This document shows positions 1 through 8,689 of a stretch of 64,000 bases of DNA, piece after piece. A program made the position numbers and the translations under genes. Location: the NCBI GenBank assembly GCA_000720375.1, contig JOAA01000019.1, forward strand, positions 124,001 through 188,000. Direction: 5' to 3'. The notes under the pieces are model-generated. The model did no database searches. It was not told the origin of the DNA and saw only the letters and a program-made list of their open reading frames with translations. Source of the stretch: Rhodococcus rhodnii (lineage in GTDB: Bacteria; Actinomycetota; Actinomycetes; Mycobacteriales; Pseudonocardiaceae). Each line of letters starts with the position of its first letter. The first letter of the stretch is position 1.

Positions 1-141
1 AACGGCCGAAGGGCCACGCGCGTGTCCACCGGCTCCGGCATGGTGTGTTGAACGCGCGAGCGGCGCACGGCGGGTATCAGCGGGGCTGGTAGCGAGTCGA
101 GCAGTTTGACTCACCCGCGGAAAAGCCCCTCCCACAACGCT

Positions 142-244
142 GCAAAATGCATCACACGGTGCCGGAAAGGCGGACACGACGTGCGGCAACGGCGGACACA
201 CAGTGCCGCAAAGTGCATCTCACCGTGCCGGAACGGTGGACACG
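142..244. repeat. Short direct repeats downstream of proC
   Basis: Two 37-bp direct copies lie at 142-178 and 208-244 and match at 32 of 37 positions, both starting GCAAARTGCATC. A shorter related unit (181-199) sits between them. They lie immediately past the 3' end of proC, and no gene is supported in 1-247. The function is unknown. Small interspersed repeats of this kind often lie at the ends of actinobacterial genes, but this one is not a recognised family. Confidence 0.6.
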
Positions 245-247
245 GGT

Positions 248-1057
248 TTAGGCCTCGTGCGCCTTGCCAAGCTCCTGTGAACGGTCCCGCGCCGCCTCGA
301 TCGCGGCGAGCAAGGCCGCGCGCACGCCGTGACGTTCGAGCTCGCGGATGGCCATGATCGTCGTGCCTGCCGGGGACGTGACGGCCTCACGCAGGATGAC
401 CGGATGCGTGCCGGTCTCGGCCATCATGGCCGCCGCGCCGACCGCCGACTGGATGATCAGCTTCTCGGCCACGTTACGGGGGATACCGAGCAGGATGCCC
501 GCGTCGATCATGGCTTCGACCAGGTAGAAGAAGTACGCCGGGCCGGAGCCGGACAGCGCGGTCACCGCGTCCTGCTGGGCCTCGGGCACCCGGACGACCT
601 CTCCCACGGTGGACAGCAGCTCTTCGACCAGTTCGAGGTGCCGGGGCTGGGCGTGTTCGCCCGCGGAGATCACGCTCATCGCCTTGCCGACGACCATCGG
701 CGTGTTCGGCATCACGCGCACGACCGGCACGCTGTCGGGCAGCTTGCGCTCGTACAGCGCGGTCGGCAGACCGGCGCACAGCGAGACGACCAGGTTGCGG
801 TCGCTGACCACCGGCACGAGCTCGTCCAGGACCGGGTCGATGTCCTGTGGCTTCACCGCGACCACGAGGACCTCGGCCTCGGCCGCCGCTGTCGGCACGT
901 CGACCGCGCGGATGCCGTACTGCTTGGTCAGCTCGGCCGCGCGCTCCTGGTAGCGCTCGGTGAACATCAGCTCTTCCGGCCTGCGCCCGCCGGACAGCAG
1001 CCCGGACAGCAGCGCCTCACCGATCTTGCCCGCCCCCAGCACAGCGATGGTCGTCAT
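248..1057 (-). CDS. proC: Pyrroline-5-carboxylate reductase ProC
   Basis: This cytoplasmic enzyme makes L-proline from 1-pyrroline-5-carboxylate using NAD(P)H, the last step of proline synthesis. The 269-aa length is normal for the family. The N-terminal Rossmann dinucleotide loop GAGKIG is at residues 8-13. The family signature ALSGSGPAYFF and the C-terminal VTSPAGTT segment of the dimeric substrate-binding domain are both present. The gene is the last of three on the minus strand, 19 bp after the thioesterase gene and downstream of proline dehydrogenase. The matching M. tuberculosis gene is Rv0500 (proC), in the same block as Rv0496-Rv0498 homologues. Confidence 0.95.
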   Translation of the reverse strand: MTTIAVLGAGKIGEALLSGLLSGGRRPEELMFTERYQERAAELTKQYGIRAVDVPTAAAEAEVLVVAVKPQDIDPVLDELVPVVSDRNLVVSLCAGLPTALYERKLPDSVPVVRVMPNTPMVVGKAMSVISAGEHAQPRHLELVEELLSTVGEVVRVPEAQQDAVTALSGSGPAYFFYLVEAMIDAGILLGIPRNVAEKLIIQSAVGAAAMMAETGTHPVILREAVTSPAGTTIMAIRELERHGVRAALLAAIEAARDRSQELGKAHEA

Positions 1058-1076
1058 GACCCGTAAGCGTGCCAGA

Positions 1077-1883
1077 TCAGCCCGTTGTGGCTGTCAGGGC
1101 CAGCTGCCGTGCCTGGCACACCAGACGCCCGGTCGAGTCGACCACGGTGGCGTCTGAGTCGAACCATGCGCCGTGCACGGCCCGGCAGTCGACCTGGATA
1201 CGCAACCACCCCGGCGCGGGCCGCGAGCGCAGCAACGCCGTCAGCTGCACGGCAGGCGACCAACCCATACGGCCGAGGTTGAACGTGACCGGCATCGAGA
1301 TGTCCCCGGCGACGAGCGCGAACAACGGGTCCGCGTGCTCACCGCGCGGCCGTGCCCACAGCCGTAGCCGCAACGGGTCGCCTACGTGCCCGTGCAGGAA
1401 GCCCGCACCGGACGGGTCGAGGCGCACGTCGCAGCCCTCGGTCAGCCGGAACATCGACGCCGACGGCAAAGTCGAGATGTCGATGGCGTTGCCGGGCGGC
1501 TCGGCGGGCTGGTTCGGCAGATCCGTCCACGCGGCACGGTCGCGGGGCAACCGGCCCGTGGTGATCACGGCCTCGACGCAGCTACGGCCGCGCTGTTCGA
1601 GGTTGACCGCGACCACTGTGGCCTGCCTGCCGGTCTTACGGACCTCCGTGCGCAGCAACGCGGGGCCGACACCAGGTGAGTGCAGGAACTGCGCGCTGAC
1701 CGCGAGGGGATCCACCAACGGCGTGCCGTTGCCGGTGTGCAACGCGACTGCCGTCTTGGCCAGCAGCGCGAGCAGGAAACCGCCGTGTGGTTTGCCGCCG
1801 ACTGTCCACTCAGCGGGCAGTTCGGCGGTGAAGGTGCCATCGCCAAGCGGACGGATGGCAGCGGCTGTACTGAACGAGATCAC
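1077..1883 (-). CDS. Acyl-CoA thioesterase family protein (double hotdog)
   Basis: The 268-aa product resembles the TesB-like/4HBT_3 double-hotdog thioesterase family. WTVGGKPHGGFLLALL near residues 25-40 matches the conserved GGxxxA helix of the first hotdog, and a second related half follows. Substrate and physiological role cannot be read from sequence. The GTG start at 1883 is chosen because GAGGA lies about 6 bases upstream; a longer open frame toward 2108 would overlap proline dehydrogenase. It lies 17 bp after proline dehydrogenase and 19 bp before proC, so the three are probably co-transcribed. A link to proline metabolism is inferred only from position. Confidence 0.85.
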   Translation of the reverse strand: MISFSTAAAIRPLGDGTFTAELPAEWTVGGKPHGGFLLALLAKTAVALHTGNGTPLVDPLAVSAQFLHSPGVGPALLRTEVRKTGRQATVVAVNLEQRGRSCVEAVITTGRLPRDRAAWTDLPNQPAEPPGNAIDISTLPSASMFRLTEGCDVRLDPSGAGFLHGHVGDPLRLRLWARPRGEHADPLFALVAGDISMPVTFNLGRMGWSPAVQLTALLRSRPAPGWLRIQVDCRAVHGAWFDSDATVVDSTGRLVCQARQLALTATTG

Positions 1884-1900
1884 GTTGCTTCCTCGCCCGT

Positions 1901-2818
1901 TCACGAATGGCTGACCAGTGCACGCGCGAAGAACGTTGTGTTGGCGGGTCTTTCGGCCAACCTGCGCATCAGGTAGCCATACCACTGAGATCCGTAGGGC
2001 ACGTAGACCCGCACTGTCTCCCCCTCCCGCGCCAGCCGGCGCTGTTCGTCGGGCCGGACTCCGAAAAGCATTTGGTACTCGTAGGTTCCCGGCTTCCGGT
2101 CGTACCAACGTGCCCGTTCAGCGACGATACGCACCAGACGGGGATCGTGGGTTGCGAACATCGGGTAACCATCACCAGCCAGGAGAGCGTTGGCACACCG
2201 CACGTAGCTCAAATCGGTCTCGTGTCCGTCGAACGCGACCGACTCCGGTTCGGCGTAGGCGCCCTTCACGAGCCGGACGCGGGTGCCGGCGAGGGCGACG
2301 CAATCGTCGAAGGTACGACGGAGGTAGCTCTGCAGCACGGCCCCGGTCGACGGCCACGTGCGGCGCAACTCGGCGAGCACGCGCAGGGTCGAGTCGGTGG
2401 TGGTGTGGTCCTCCATGTCGAGGGTGACCGTGGTGCCACATTGTTCAGCGGCAGCACATACGCGCGATGCATTGGCCAGCGCCAGCCGTTCGCCCAGCTT
2501 CTGGCCGAAGGCCGAGAGCTTGACGCTGACCTCCGCCTTGGGCGCGAGGCCTTCGGCGTGCAGCGCGTCGAGCAGTTCGAGATAAGCGCGGACGTTCTGA
2601 TCGGCCTGGTCAGCGTCGGTGACGTCCTCGCCGAGGTGGTCGAGGGTGACCGACCGGCCGGACGCGACGAGCTCACGTGTCACGGCGATCGCGTCGGCCG
2701 TCTGCTCGCCCGCGACGAACCGCCGGACGACGTCTCGGCTGACCGGAGCGGTGGCCACCACACGACGGATCGCGTCGTTGCCGGCCGCCGCCAGGATCAG
2801 CGATCGCAGCGGGTGCAC
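1901..2818 (-). CDS. Proline dehydrogenase (monofunctional, FAD-dependent)
   Basis: The 305-aa protein is the size of single-domain bacterial proline dehydrogenases, which oxidise L-proline to pyrroline-5-carboxylate and pass electrons to the quinone pool. A TIM-barrel pattern is visible, with VSVKLSAFGQ and LDMEDHTTTD strands near residues 97-140 and the C-terminal substrate motif YVPYGSQWYGYLMRRLAERP near residues 270-290. No P5C dehydrogenase domain is fused. It is the first gene of a minus-strand operon ending in proC, so both directions of the proline/P5C pair are encoded together. The start at 2818 is the first in-frame candidate and fits family N-termini. Confidence 0.93.
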   Translation of the reverse strand: MHPLRSLILAAAGNDAIRRVVATAPVSRDVVRRFVAGEQTADAIAVTRELVASGRSVTLDHLGEDVTDADQADQNVRAYLELLDALHAEGLAPKAEVSVKLSAFGQKLGERLALANASRVCAAAEQCGTTVTLDMEDHTTTDSTLRVLAELRRTWPSTGAVLQSYLRRTFDDCVALAGTRVRLVKGAYAEPESVAFDGHETDLSYVRCANALLAGDGYPMFATHDPRLVRIVAERARWYDRKPGTYEYQMLFGVRPDEQRRLAREGETVRVYVPYGSQWYGYLMRRLAERPANTTFFARALVSHS

Positions 2819-2922
2819 GGACAGACTCTACGACCACGTAGCAAGATCATTTCGGGCCGTATCCCCGTTGTCCCCAGGTGATCAGGTGTCAATCGCGCAT
2901 CCGGGCGAATACGAAAGCAGGC

Positions 2923-3711
2923 TCAGCGGTCCAGGTGCAGGCGCGCGAAAAGCAGGGCCTCGGCGAGATCTTTGGCTCGTTCGGCCGGGTTTCGGGCGTT
3001 GCGGGTGTTGGTCTCCAGCACGACTTGGCCGTCAAAACCGTTTGCTGCCAACGTTTCGCAGAGTTCCGCGCACGGTTGGTTGCCTCGGCCAGGCACCAGG
3101 TGCTCGTCGCGGGGCAGGCCGGTGCCGTCGGCCAGGTGCACGTGTTTCAGGCCTGTGCCCATGCGTTTCGCCAACGCCAGTGCATCTTCCTGCGCCGCCG
3201 CTGTGTGCGAGAGGTCGATGGTGTAGTGCCGGTGTCCCGCCTCGGTCGGGTCGATCGACGGTTTGAACGCCGACACGCTTCTGGCTCGGGCCAACGGTTT
3301 CACCGGGAACATGTTCTCGACCGCGATCGCCACGCCCGACTCGTCTTCCAGTGACGCCACCAAATCGCTGAACTTGTCGGCATAACGACGTTGCCATCGG
3401 AAGGGCGGATGCACCACGACCGTGGGAGCGTTGAGGTCCATCGCGGCCTCGACGGCACGGCGCAGACGGACTTCCGGGTCGGGCGACCAAATCCGTTGCG
3501 TGATCAGCAGACACGGCGCGTGCACGGCGAGGACCGGCACGCCGTGGTTACGGGCGCATCGGCGCAAGGCGTCGACGTCCTGGCTGATCGCGTCGGCCCA
3601 GACCATCACCTCGACGCCGTCGTAGCCCAACGCTCCGGCGATCTGGAAACCCGCGGCCGCGTTCTGCGGCCACACCGAAGCCGTGGACAGTCCGACCGGG
3701 ATGGGCGCCAC
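2923..3711 (-). CDS. Sugar phosphate isomerase/epimerase family protein (Rv0498-like)
   Basis: The 262-aa protein has the AP-endonuclease-2/xylose-isomerase TIM-barrel pattern. Metal-ligand candidates are the E of AVENMFP, the H of DLSHTAAAQ, the H of KHVHLADG and the E near the C terminus ([10 protein letters not shown]). The substrate is not evident. The GTG start at 3711 overlaps the upstream stop by one base (TAGTG), which indicates translational coupling; a longer frame reaching 3960 is only the upstream gene read in another frame. In M. tuberculosis the equivalent order is Rv0496 (ppx1), Rv0497, Rv0498, matching this operon. Confidence 0.88.
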   Translation of the reverse strand: MAPIPVGLSTASVWPQNAAAGFQIAGALGYDGVEVMVWADAISQDVDALRRCARNHGVPVLAVHAPCLLITQRIWSPDPEVRLRRAVEAAMDLNAPTVVVHPPFRWQRRYADKFSDLVASLEDESGVAIAVENMFPVKPLARARSVSAFKPSIDPTEAGHRHYTIDLSHTAAAQEDALALAKRMGTGLKHVHLADGTGLPRDEHLVPGRGNQPCAELCETLAANGFDGQVVLETNTRNARNPAERAKDLAEALLFARLHLDR

Positions 3712-4961
3712 TATCTGGCGAGCAGCAGCATGGCTGCCGGCGAGACCGTGACGACCAGACCGACGAGCACGGTGAGGATCGTGGTCTGCAGGTCGTCGGC
3801 GCGACGGATCTTGCGGACCACCCAGACCAGGCCGACGATCACCACGAGCGCGACGATCAGCGCCGCGGCGGGCAGCTGGCCCCACAGCCAGTTGAAGCCC
3901 AGCCAGAGCGCGGCACCGCCGATCACGCCGATCGCCAGCTGCCCGGCCATGGACAGCCATTCCTTGACCGGCGAGCCGGACTTCTCCTCCTGCTCGGGCT
4001 CGTCCACGTCGTCGAAGTCGTCGTCGGCGACCGGCCGGTCGAGCTCGATGGACGGCATCGACGGACGGGAGTCGTACGGCTCGTCGTCCTCGCGCTCAAG
4101 GCCCTCGACGTACTGCGTGGCCTCCCCACCTGGGGCGACGGGCTCGAAGCCGTGGTACTCGGTGGGGTAGTTGTCCTGCTCGTCCGGCTCGTGCTGCGGG
4201 AACGCGGGCTGCGGCATCTGCATGGACCGCTGGGTCCGTGCGACGCGGTGCGGCGCCGGGTGCTGGCCCGTGCGCGAACCCGGACCGGGCGGCGGCTCGT
4301 CCGGGATCCGGGGCATCTGCTCGGTGACGCCCTCGATCGGCATCCGCTGCGGCGGCTCGACCGCGGGAAGACGCATGTCACTGCGGCTGTCCTGGCGACC
4401 GTCCAGGCGCGCTGCCAGACCGCCTGCCTCGGCGGTGGGAGGCGGCGCGGCGCCAGGAGGTGGCGTTGGCCACTGCGCGCTCTGCTGCGGCTGCGGCTTC
4501 GGCCGTGGCATCGACTGGGAGTTCTGGGGCAACCTGCGCTGCTCGGTCGGCGCGCGGCGCTCGGGCGGCGGCGCGACGGGCGGCATCTGGCGCTGAGTCG
4601 GCTGCGCGGCCTGCGGAGGAGGCGGCGTCGGTTGCGGCTTCGGTAGCTGAGCCGAGGACTGCTGGCCCGGCTTCGGCAACTGGGCCGAGGACTGCTGCGG
4701 GCTGGGCGCCGGCCGATGTCTGCTGGCCGGGGGCTGCTGCCTGCGATCAGCGGGGGGTGCTTCCTCGGCGGGGATTCTCGGCAGGTTCCCGCTGTCGGAA
4801 AGGACCCGGTCGATGATGGCCTGGGGAGCGGTCTCCTCGGCGTCATCAGCACGGCGGCGACGCCTTCTGGGCGTGCTCTCCTCCGAGCTGTTGCCGTATT
4901 TGGCCAGCAGCTCGGCCACCGTGCGCTGAGTGCGCTCCGGCCCTTCCTCTCCTCGTGTCAT
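3711..4961 (-). CDS. Proline-rich membrane protein (Rv0497-like)
   Basis: About 320 hydrophilic residues rich in P, Q and R are followed by an acidic stretch. Two or three hydrophobic segments then follow in the last 90 residues (around [34 protein letters not shown] and [12 protein letters not shown]). The long tail is probably cytoplasmic, although topology is not proven. Such tails in actinobacterial cell-envelope proteins often carry regulatory phosphosites, and no function is assigned here. The ATG at 4961 (MTRGEE) is preferred; GTG 4970 and TTG 4979 are alternatives. The gene sits between ppx and the isomerase gene, as Rv0497 does in mycobacteria. Confidence 0.85.
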   Translation of the reverse strand: MTRGEEGPERTQRTVAELLAKYGNSSEESTPRRRRRRADDAEETAPQAIIDRVLSDSGNLPRIPAEEAPPADRRQQPPASRHRPAPSPQQSSAQLPKPGQQSSAQLPKPQPTPPPPQAAQPTQRQMPPVAPPPERRAPTEQRRLPQNSQSMPRPKPQPQQSAQWPTPPPGAAPPPTAEAGGLAARLDGRQDSRSDMRLPAVEPPQRMPIEGVTEQMPRIPDEPPPGPGSRTGQHPAPHRVARTQRSMQMPQPAFPQHEPDEQDNYPTEYHGFEPVAPGGEATQYVEGLEREDDEPYDSRPSMPSIELDRPVADDDFDDVDEPEQEEKSGSPVKEWLSMAGQLAIGVIGGAALWLGFNWLWGQLPAAALIVALVVIVGLVWVVRKIRRADDLQTTILTVLVGLVVTVSPAAMLLLAR

Positions 4962-5010
4962 CTCTTCCACCGTGCCCAATACGGGCGCGACAGTCCAGTG
5001 CTCCGCGCCG

Positions 5011-5940
5011 TCATTTCGGTTCCTGGTCCAACCGCCGCAGGATCACACCTTCGCGCAATGCCCACGGGCAGATCTCCAGTTCCGGCTGTCCTAACGCGCG
5101 CATCGTGGCTTGCGCCACAAGCGCGCCCGCGACCAGCTGGTGCGCCCGGCTCGCGCTCACGCCCTCCAGCTCGGCCAGGTCGCTCGCGGACATCCTGGAG
5201 ATGAACGCGAGCAGCTGGCGCAGGCCGGCCTCGGTGAGCACCCGGCGCACCCGTGGTCCGGATGAGGATGGCGCGGCACCGGTCAACCTGGCCAGTGACC
5301 GGAAGGTCTTGGATGTCGCGACCACCCGATCGGGTTCGCCGTACTTGAGCATTTTCTTGGCCACCGGCGCAAGCTGATCTTCCAGCCAGCCTGCCGTCTC
5401 GGCGATCTCGTCGCGGCTGGGCGGGTCGCTGCGGAACCTGGTACGGGTCAGCCTGCCCGCCCCGAACGGAACGGACATCGCCCGGTCAGGGCTCTCGTCC
5501 CGGCCGACCGCGAGCTCGAGCGAGCCGCCGCCGATGTCCAGGACCAGCAATCTGCCCGCCGACCAGCCGTACCACCGGCGCGCGGCGAGAAATGTGAGGC
5601 TCGCCTCGTCTTCGCCGGAGAGCACCTCGAGCTCCACCCCGGTCTCGGTACGGACCCGGTCCAGCACCTCCGCGGAGTTGTCGGCCTCACGGACCGCGGA
5701 TGTGGCGAACGCCATCAGCTCTTCGCAGCCCAGTTCGGCCGCTGACCGCTTGGCCGTCGCCACGGTGCGGACCAGCTCGTCCGCACCGTGTTTCGACAGG
5801 TCACCCGCCTTGTTTATGCGTTCGGCGAGCCGCAGCACCGTCTTCTCGGAGCGCGCCGGGAGCGGGTGGGCACCCCGGTGCGCGTCCACCACGAGCAGGT
5901 GGACGGTGTTGGAACCGACATCGAGTACGCCAAGGCGCAT
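5011..5940 (-). CDS. Ppx/GppA family exopolyphosphatase-like phosphatase
   Basis: The 309-aa protein has the ASKHA-fold Ppx/GppA pattern. DVGSNTVHLLV (residues 6-16) is the first phosphate loop, and LVLDIGGGSLEL is the second conserved glycine-rich loop. Family members hydrolyse inorganic polyphosphate and/or pppGpp. The length matches the short mycobacterial Ppx1 type (Rv0496) rather than the roughly 500-aa enterobacterial forms. The ATG at 5940 gives the standard RLGVLDVGSNT start. The next gene downstream begins about 50 bp later and regX3 ends 50 bp upstream, so phosphate-related genes are adjacent. Confidence 0.92.
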   Translation of the reverse strand: MRLGVLDVGSNTVHLLVVDAHRGAHPLPARSEKTVLRLAERINKAGDLSKHGADELVRTVATAKRSAAELGCEELMAFATSAVREADNSAEVLDRVRTETGVELEVLSGEDEASLTFLAARRWYGWSAGRLLVLDIGGGSLELAVGRDESPDRAMSVPFGAGRLTRTRFRSDPPSRDEIAETAGWLEDQLAPVAKKMLKYGEPDRVVATSKTFRSLARLTGAAPSSSGPRVRRVLTEAGLRQLLAFISRMSASDLAELEGVSASRAHQLVAGALVAQATMRALGQPELEICPWALREGVILRRLDQEPK

Positions 5941-5990
5941 AAACCGAAACGTTACCTGGCGGTTGTACCGGCCCGCCTGGCACATGCTCG

Positions 5991-6680
5991 TCAGGACTCG
6001 AATTTGTACCCAAGGCCCCGCACGGTGACCAGGTGGCGCGGGGACGACGGGTCCGGTTCGATCTTCGAGCGCAGCCGCTTGACGTGCACGTCAAGGGTCT
6101 TGGTGTCACCGACGTAGTCGGCGCCCCACACCCGGTCGATCAGCTGACCGCGGGTCAGCACCCGGCCGACGTTGCGCAGCAGGTACTCCAGCAGGTCGAA
6201 CTCCTTGAGCGGCAACGACACCTCGGCGCCGTCCACGGTCACCACATGCCGCTCGACGTCCATCCGCACCGGACCTGCCGCGAGCACCTGCGGCAGCAGC
6301 TCGCCCTCGGGGCCGCCCTCGCCGCCGCGACGCAGCACGGCGCGCACGCGCGCGATCAGCTCACGCGACGAGTACGGCTTGGTGACGTAGTCGTCCGCGC
6401 CGAGCTCCAGGCCGACGACCTTGTCGATCTCGCTGTCCCGGGCCGTCACCATGATCACCGGGACGGCCGAGCGCTGGCGCAGCGCCTTGCAGACGTCGGT
6501 GCCGCTCATCCCGGGCAGCATCAGGTCAAGCAGCACGATGTCCGCGCCGTTGCGGTCGAACTCCTCAAGAGCCTGCTGGCCGGTCGAGGCCACGGCCGCG
6601 GTGAAGCCCTCCTTGCGCAGCAGAAAGGCAAGCGGGTCGGCGAAGGACTCCTCGTCCTCGACAATGAGAACCCTCGTCAC
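5991..6680 (-). CDS. regX3: Response regulator RegX3 (OmpR/PhoB family)
   Basis: The 229-aa protein has a receiver domain (residues 1-118) with acidic pocket E8/D9, phospho-acceptor D52 in LLDLMLPG and the conserved TKP lysine near residue 102. A winged-helix DNA-binding domain follows (residues ~135-229, ending RGLGYKFES). RegX3/PhoP proteins control phosphate-starvation genes. The GTG start at 6680 follows GGAGGAG at proper spacing and overlaps the senX3 stop (GTGA), so the pair is translationally coupled. Orientation and neighbours (gpm, mshA, ppx) match the mycobacterial senX3-regX3 locus. Confidence 0.95.
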   Translation of the reverse strand: MTRVLIVEDEESFADPLAFLLRKEGFTAAVASTGQQALEEFDRNGADIVLLDLMLPGMSGTDVCKALRQRSAVPVIMVTARDSEIDKVVGLELGADDYVTKPYSSRELIARVRAVLRRGGEGGPEGELLPQVLAAGPVRMDVERHVVTVDGAEVSLPLKEFDLLEYLLRNVGRVLTRGQLIDRVWGADYVGDTKTLDVHVKRLRSKIEPDPSSPRHLVTVRGLGYKFES

Positions 6681-7855
6681 AGCGCTCCTCCAGTTTTGAT
6701 TTCCGCACCCGGCGCGGGTATGCGCGCGAGAACCATGTCTCCGTTCACCCGTCGTGCCGGGATCCGGAGGGTGAACGTGGAGCCCGTCCCCGGTTTGCTC
6801 CACAGCTTGACCTCGCCGCCGTGGTTGGCGGCGACGTGTTTGACGATCGCCAGGCCAAGGCCGGTGCCGCCGGTGACCCGCGAGCGCGCCTTGTCCACGC
6901 GGTAGAACCGCTCGAACACGCGCTGCTGGTGCTCATCGGCGATGCCGATGCCCCGGTCGGTCACCGCGATCTCGACATACCCGTCGTGCATGCGGCGGCT
7001 GATCGATACCGGGCTGCCTGGCGACGAGTACGCGACTGCGTTCTCCAGCAGGTTGCTCAGTGCGGTGACCAGCAGCGTGCGGTCGCCGTCGACCAGCAGG
7101 CCGCTGGGTTCGTCGGTGGCGATCTCCACACCGCTGGACTCGAGCGTGAGCGTGGCCCGGCCGAGTGCTTCCTGCACGACCGCGTCCACGTCCACCGAGT
7201 TCAGTTCGGGGAGTTTTTCGGCGCCGGTCAGCCGGGAGAGCGCGATCAACTCGGTGACCAGCGTGCCGAGCCGGGTGGCCTCGCGCAGGATCTTGCTGCC
7301 GAACCGGCGCACCTGCTCGACGTCGTCGGCCGCGTCCAGCACAGCCTCGGCGAGCAGCGCCATCGCGCCGACCGGCGTCTTCAGCTCGTGACTGACGTTG
7401 GCCACGAAGTCACGCCGCGTCGCCTCCAGCCGCACAGCCTCGGACTCGTCGGCCGCGTCCACGACGGTGAACCCGTCGATCAGCGGGCGGATCTCCGCAC
7501 GAACGGCCTCGGGCTGTCTGCCTCTGCTCTCGACGGGGGTGAGGTCGATGTCGACGGCTTCGCCTGTCTCGGCCACACCCTCGGCGGCGATACGCGCCCG
7601 GTCGTCGAGTCGGTTGTTGCTCACCACGCCGAGTTCGGCGGCGCGGGAGTTGTAGAGCACGACTCCCCCGAAGGGGTTGACGACGGCGATGCCGTTACGG
7701 GAATCGAGGACGAGGCGTTGGATCAGATCGGCCACCGTCGGACCGGTCGGCTTGCGCTCCGTTTTGCGGGCGCGAGTCAGTCCGACGACGTAACCGACAA
7801 TGCCGCCGATCAGCAGCACGCAGATCGACAAGGCCAGGTAGGCCGGTGCGGTCAC
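6677..7855 (-). CDS. senX3: Sensor histidine kinase SenX3 (PhoR-type)
   Basis: This 392-aa membrane sensor kinase has a single N-terminal hydrophobic segment (residues ~4-26), a short PAS-like region (~45-130), a HisKA domain with H156 in SHELKTPVG, and a HATPase domain with N box (NLLENAV), G1 (DRGIGI) and G2 (GGTGLGLAIV). It autophosphorylates and passes phosphate to RegX3. The lack of a large extracellular domain is typical of SenX3, whose signal comes from the Pst/PhoU system. The GTG start at 7855 is the first candidate and no strong ribosome site is seen. Eleven-base repeats resembling PHO boxes lie 84-116 bp upstream. Confidence 0.95.
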   Translation of the reverse strand: MTAPAYLALSICVLLIGGIVGYVVGLTRARKTERKPTGPTVADLIQRLVLDSRNGIAVVNPFGGVVLYNSRAAELGVVSNNRLDDRARIAAEGVAETGEAVDIDLTPVESRGRQPEAVRAEIRPLIDGFTVVDAADESEAVRLEATRRDFVANVSHELKTPVGAMALLAEAVLDAADDVEQVRRFGSKILREATRLGTLVTELIALSRLTGAEKLPELNSVDVDAVVQEALGRATLTLESSGVEIATDEPSGLLVDGDRTLLVTALSNLLENAVAYSSPGSPVSISRRMHDGYVEIAVTDRGIGIADEHQQRVFERFYRVDKARSRVTGGTGLGLAIVKHVAANHGGEVKLWSKPGTGSTFTLRIPARRVNGDMVLARIPAPGAEIKTGGAL

Positions 7856-7938
7856 AGCCGAATGGTAAGCAGGTGAGGGGCCGGTTGTACTAGTCCGACG
7901 TGCCCTTCCGTGATCCCCGCGACACCGATCGGCGGGAT

Positions 7939-7971
7939 GTTCGCCCGCAGGTCAATCTCAGTTCACCCAAT
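7939..7971 (+). promoter_or_regulatory. PHO-box-like triple 11-bp repeat
   Basis: Three consecutive 11-bp units are in perfect phase: GTTCGCCCGCA (7939-7949), GGTCAATCTCA (7950-7960) and GTTCACCCAAT (7961-7971). Streptomyces PhoP binds PHO boxes built from 11-bp direct repeats whose best-conserved part is GTTCACC, and the third unit starts with exactly that heptamer. The site lies between divergent senX3 (start 7855) and the HTH gene (start 8032), consistent with autoregulation by RegX3 and control of the HTH gene. Binding is inferred. Confidence 0.6.
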
Positions 7972-8031
7972 CGTGTCCAAAAGACCGGCCGTTGACGTAG
8001 CGGGGTCGGCGAGACAAGACTCAGAAGCCTC

Positions 8032-8643
8032 ATGGAGACACGTGCTGGAGTCGTCGTGCTACGCGGGCACCGCGAGCTGTACGAGCGCACGTGGCACCTC
8101 TTCGACAAAGCCCGTGAAGTGACCTTCGCCGCAAGCGACGTGCGCACCTGGGCCTCGCACAACCAGCCCCCGACACAGGGCAAGATCCGCAAGCTCTACC
8201 GGCCGGGGGTGTTACTCGACCCGACCAGTGCACAGCACGCCCGGCACGTGGCCGCGGCAGGCGTGCAGGTGCGGATCACGACGAGCGACCTGAACGAGAC
8301 GATCATCGTGGATCGGCGGGTCGCGATCATCGCGGGCGGTGACCGGACGTTCACGGTCGTCTGGATTCCCGGTGTGGTGCAGGGCGTGCTGACCCTGTTC
8401 AACACGGTGTGGAGCCAGTCGACGGATCTTGCCGAGTATGAGCGGGTTTATGGGGATTTGTGGGTTGTTGCGCCTCGGATCCTTGAGCTTTTGGCTTCGG
8501 GTGCTTCGGACAATGGCGCGGCTCGGGCTATGGGGATTTCGTTACGGACTTATCGGCGCCGGGTGGATGAGTTGATGGCGACTTTGGGGGCTAGTTCGCG
8601 GTTTCAGGCGGGGGCTCGGGCTCGGGAGCTCGGGCTGCTCTAG
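8032..8643 (+). CDS. LuxR-type HTH protein with PLD-like N-terminal domain
   Basis: The 203-aa protein ends in a compact helix-turn-helix (residues ~150-203) with the LuxR-like pattern LASGASDNGAARAMGISLRTYRRRVDELM. The preceding ~140 residues (alternating strands, FAASDVRTW, VRITTSDLNETIIVDRRVAII) resemble the degenerate phospholipase-D-like sensor fold of TrmB/LuxR hybrids. It is probably a cytoplasmic one-component regulator with unknown ligand. It diverges from senX3 across the PHO-box-like repeat, occupying the place phoU holds beside phoR in Streptomyces. A phosphate-related role is inferred. The ATG start at 8032 lacks a strong Shine-Dalgarno site. Confidence 0.8.
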   Translation: METRAGVVVLRGHRELYERTWHLFDKAREVTFAASDVRTWASHNQPPTQGKIRKLYRPGVLLDPTSAQHARHVAAAGVQVRITTSDLNETIIVDRRVAIIAGGDRTFTVVWIPGVVQGVLTLFNTVWSQSTDLAEYERVYGDLWVVAPRILELLASGASDNGAARAMGISLRTYRRRVDELMATLGASSRFQAGARARELGLL

Positions 8644-8689
8644 ACGAAACTGTGCCCGCCACGGCGCGCTCTATGGTTTTGGCGCGATT

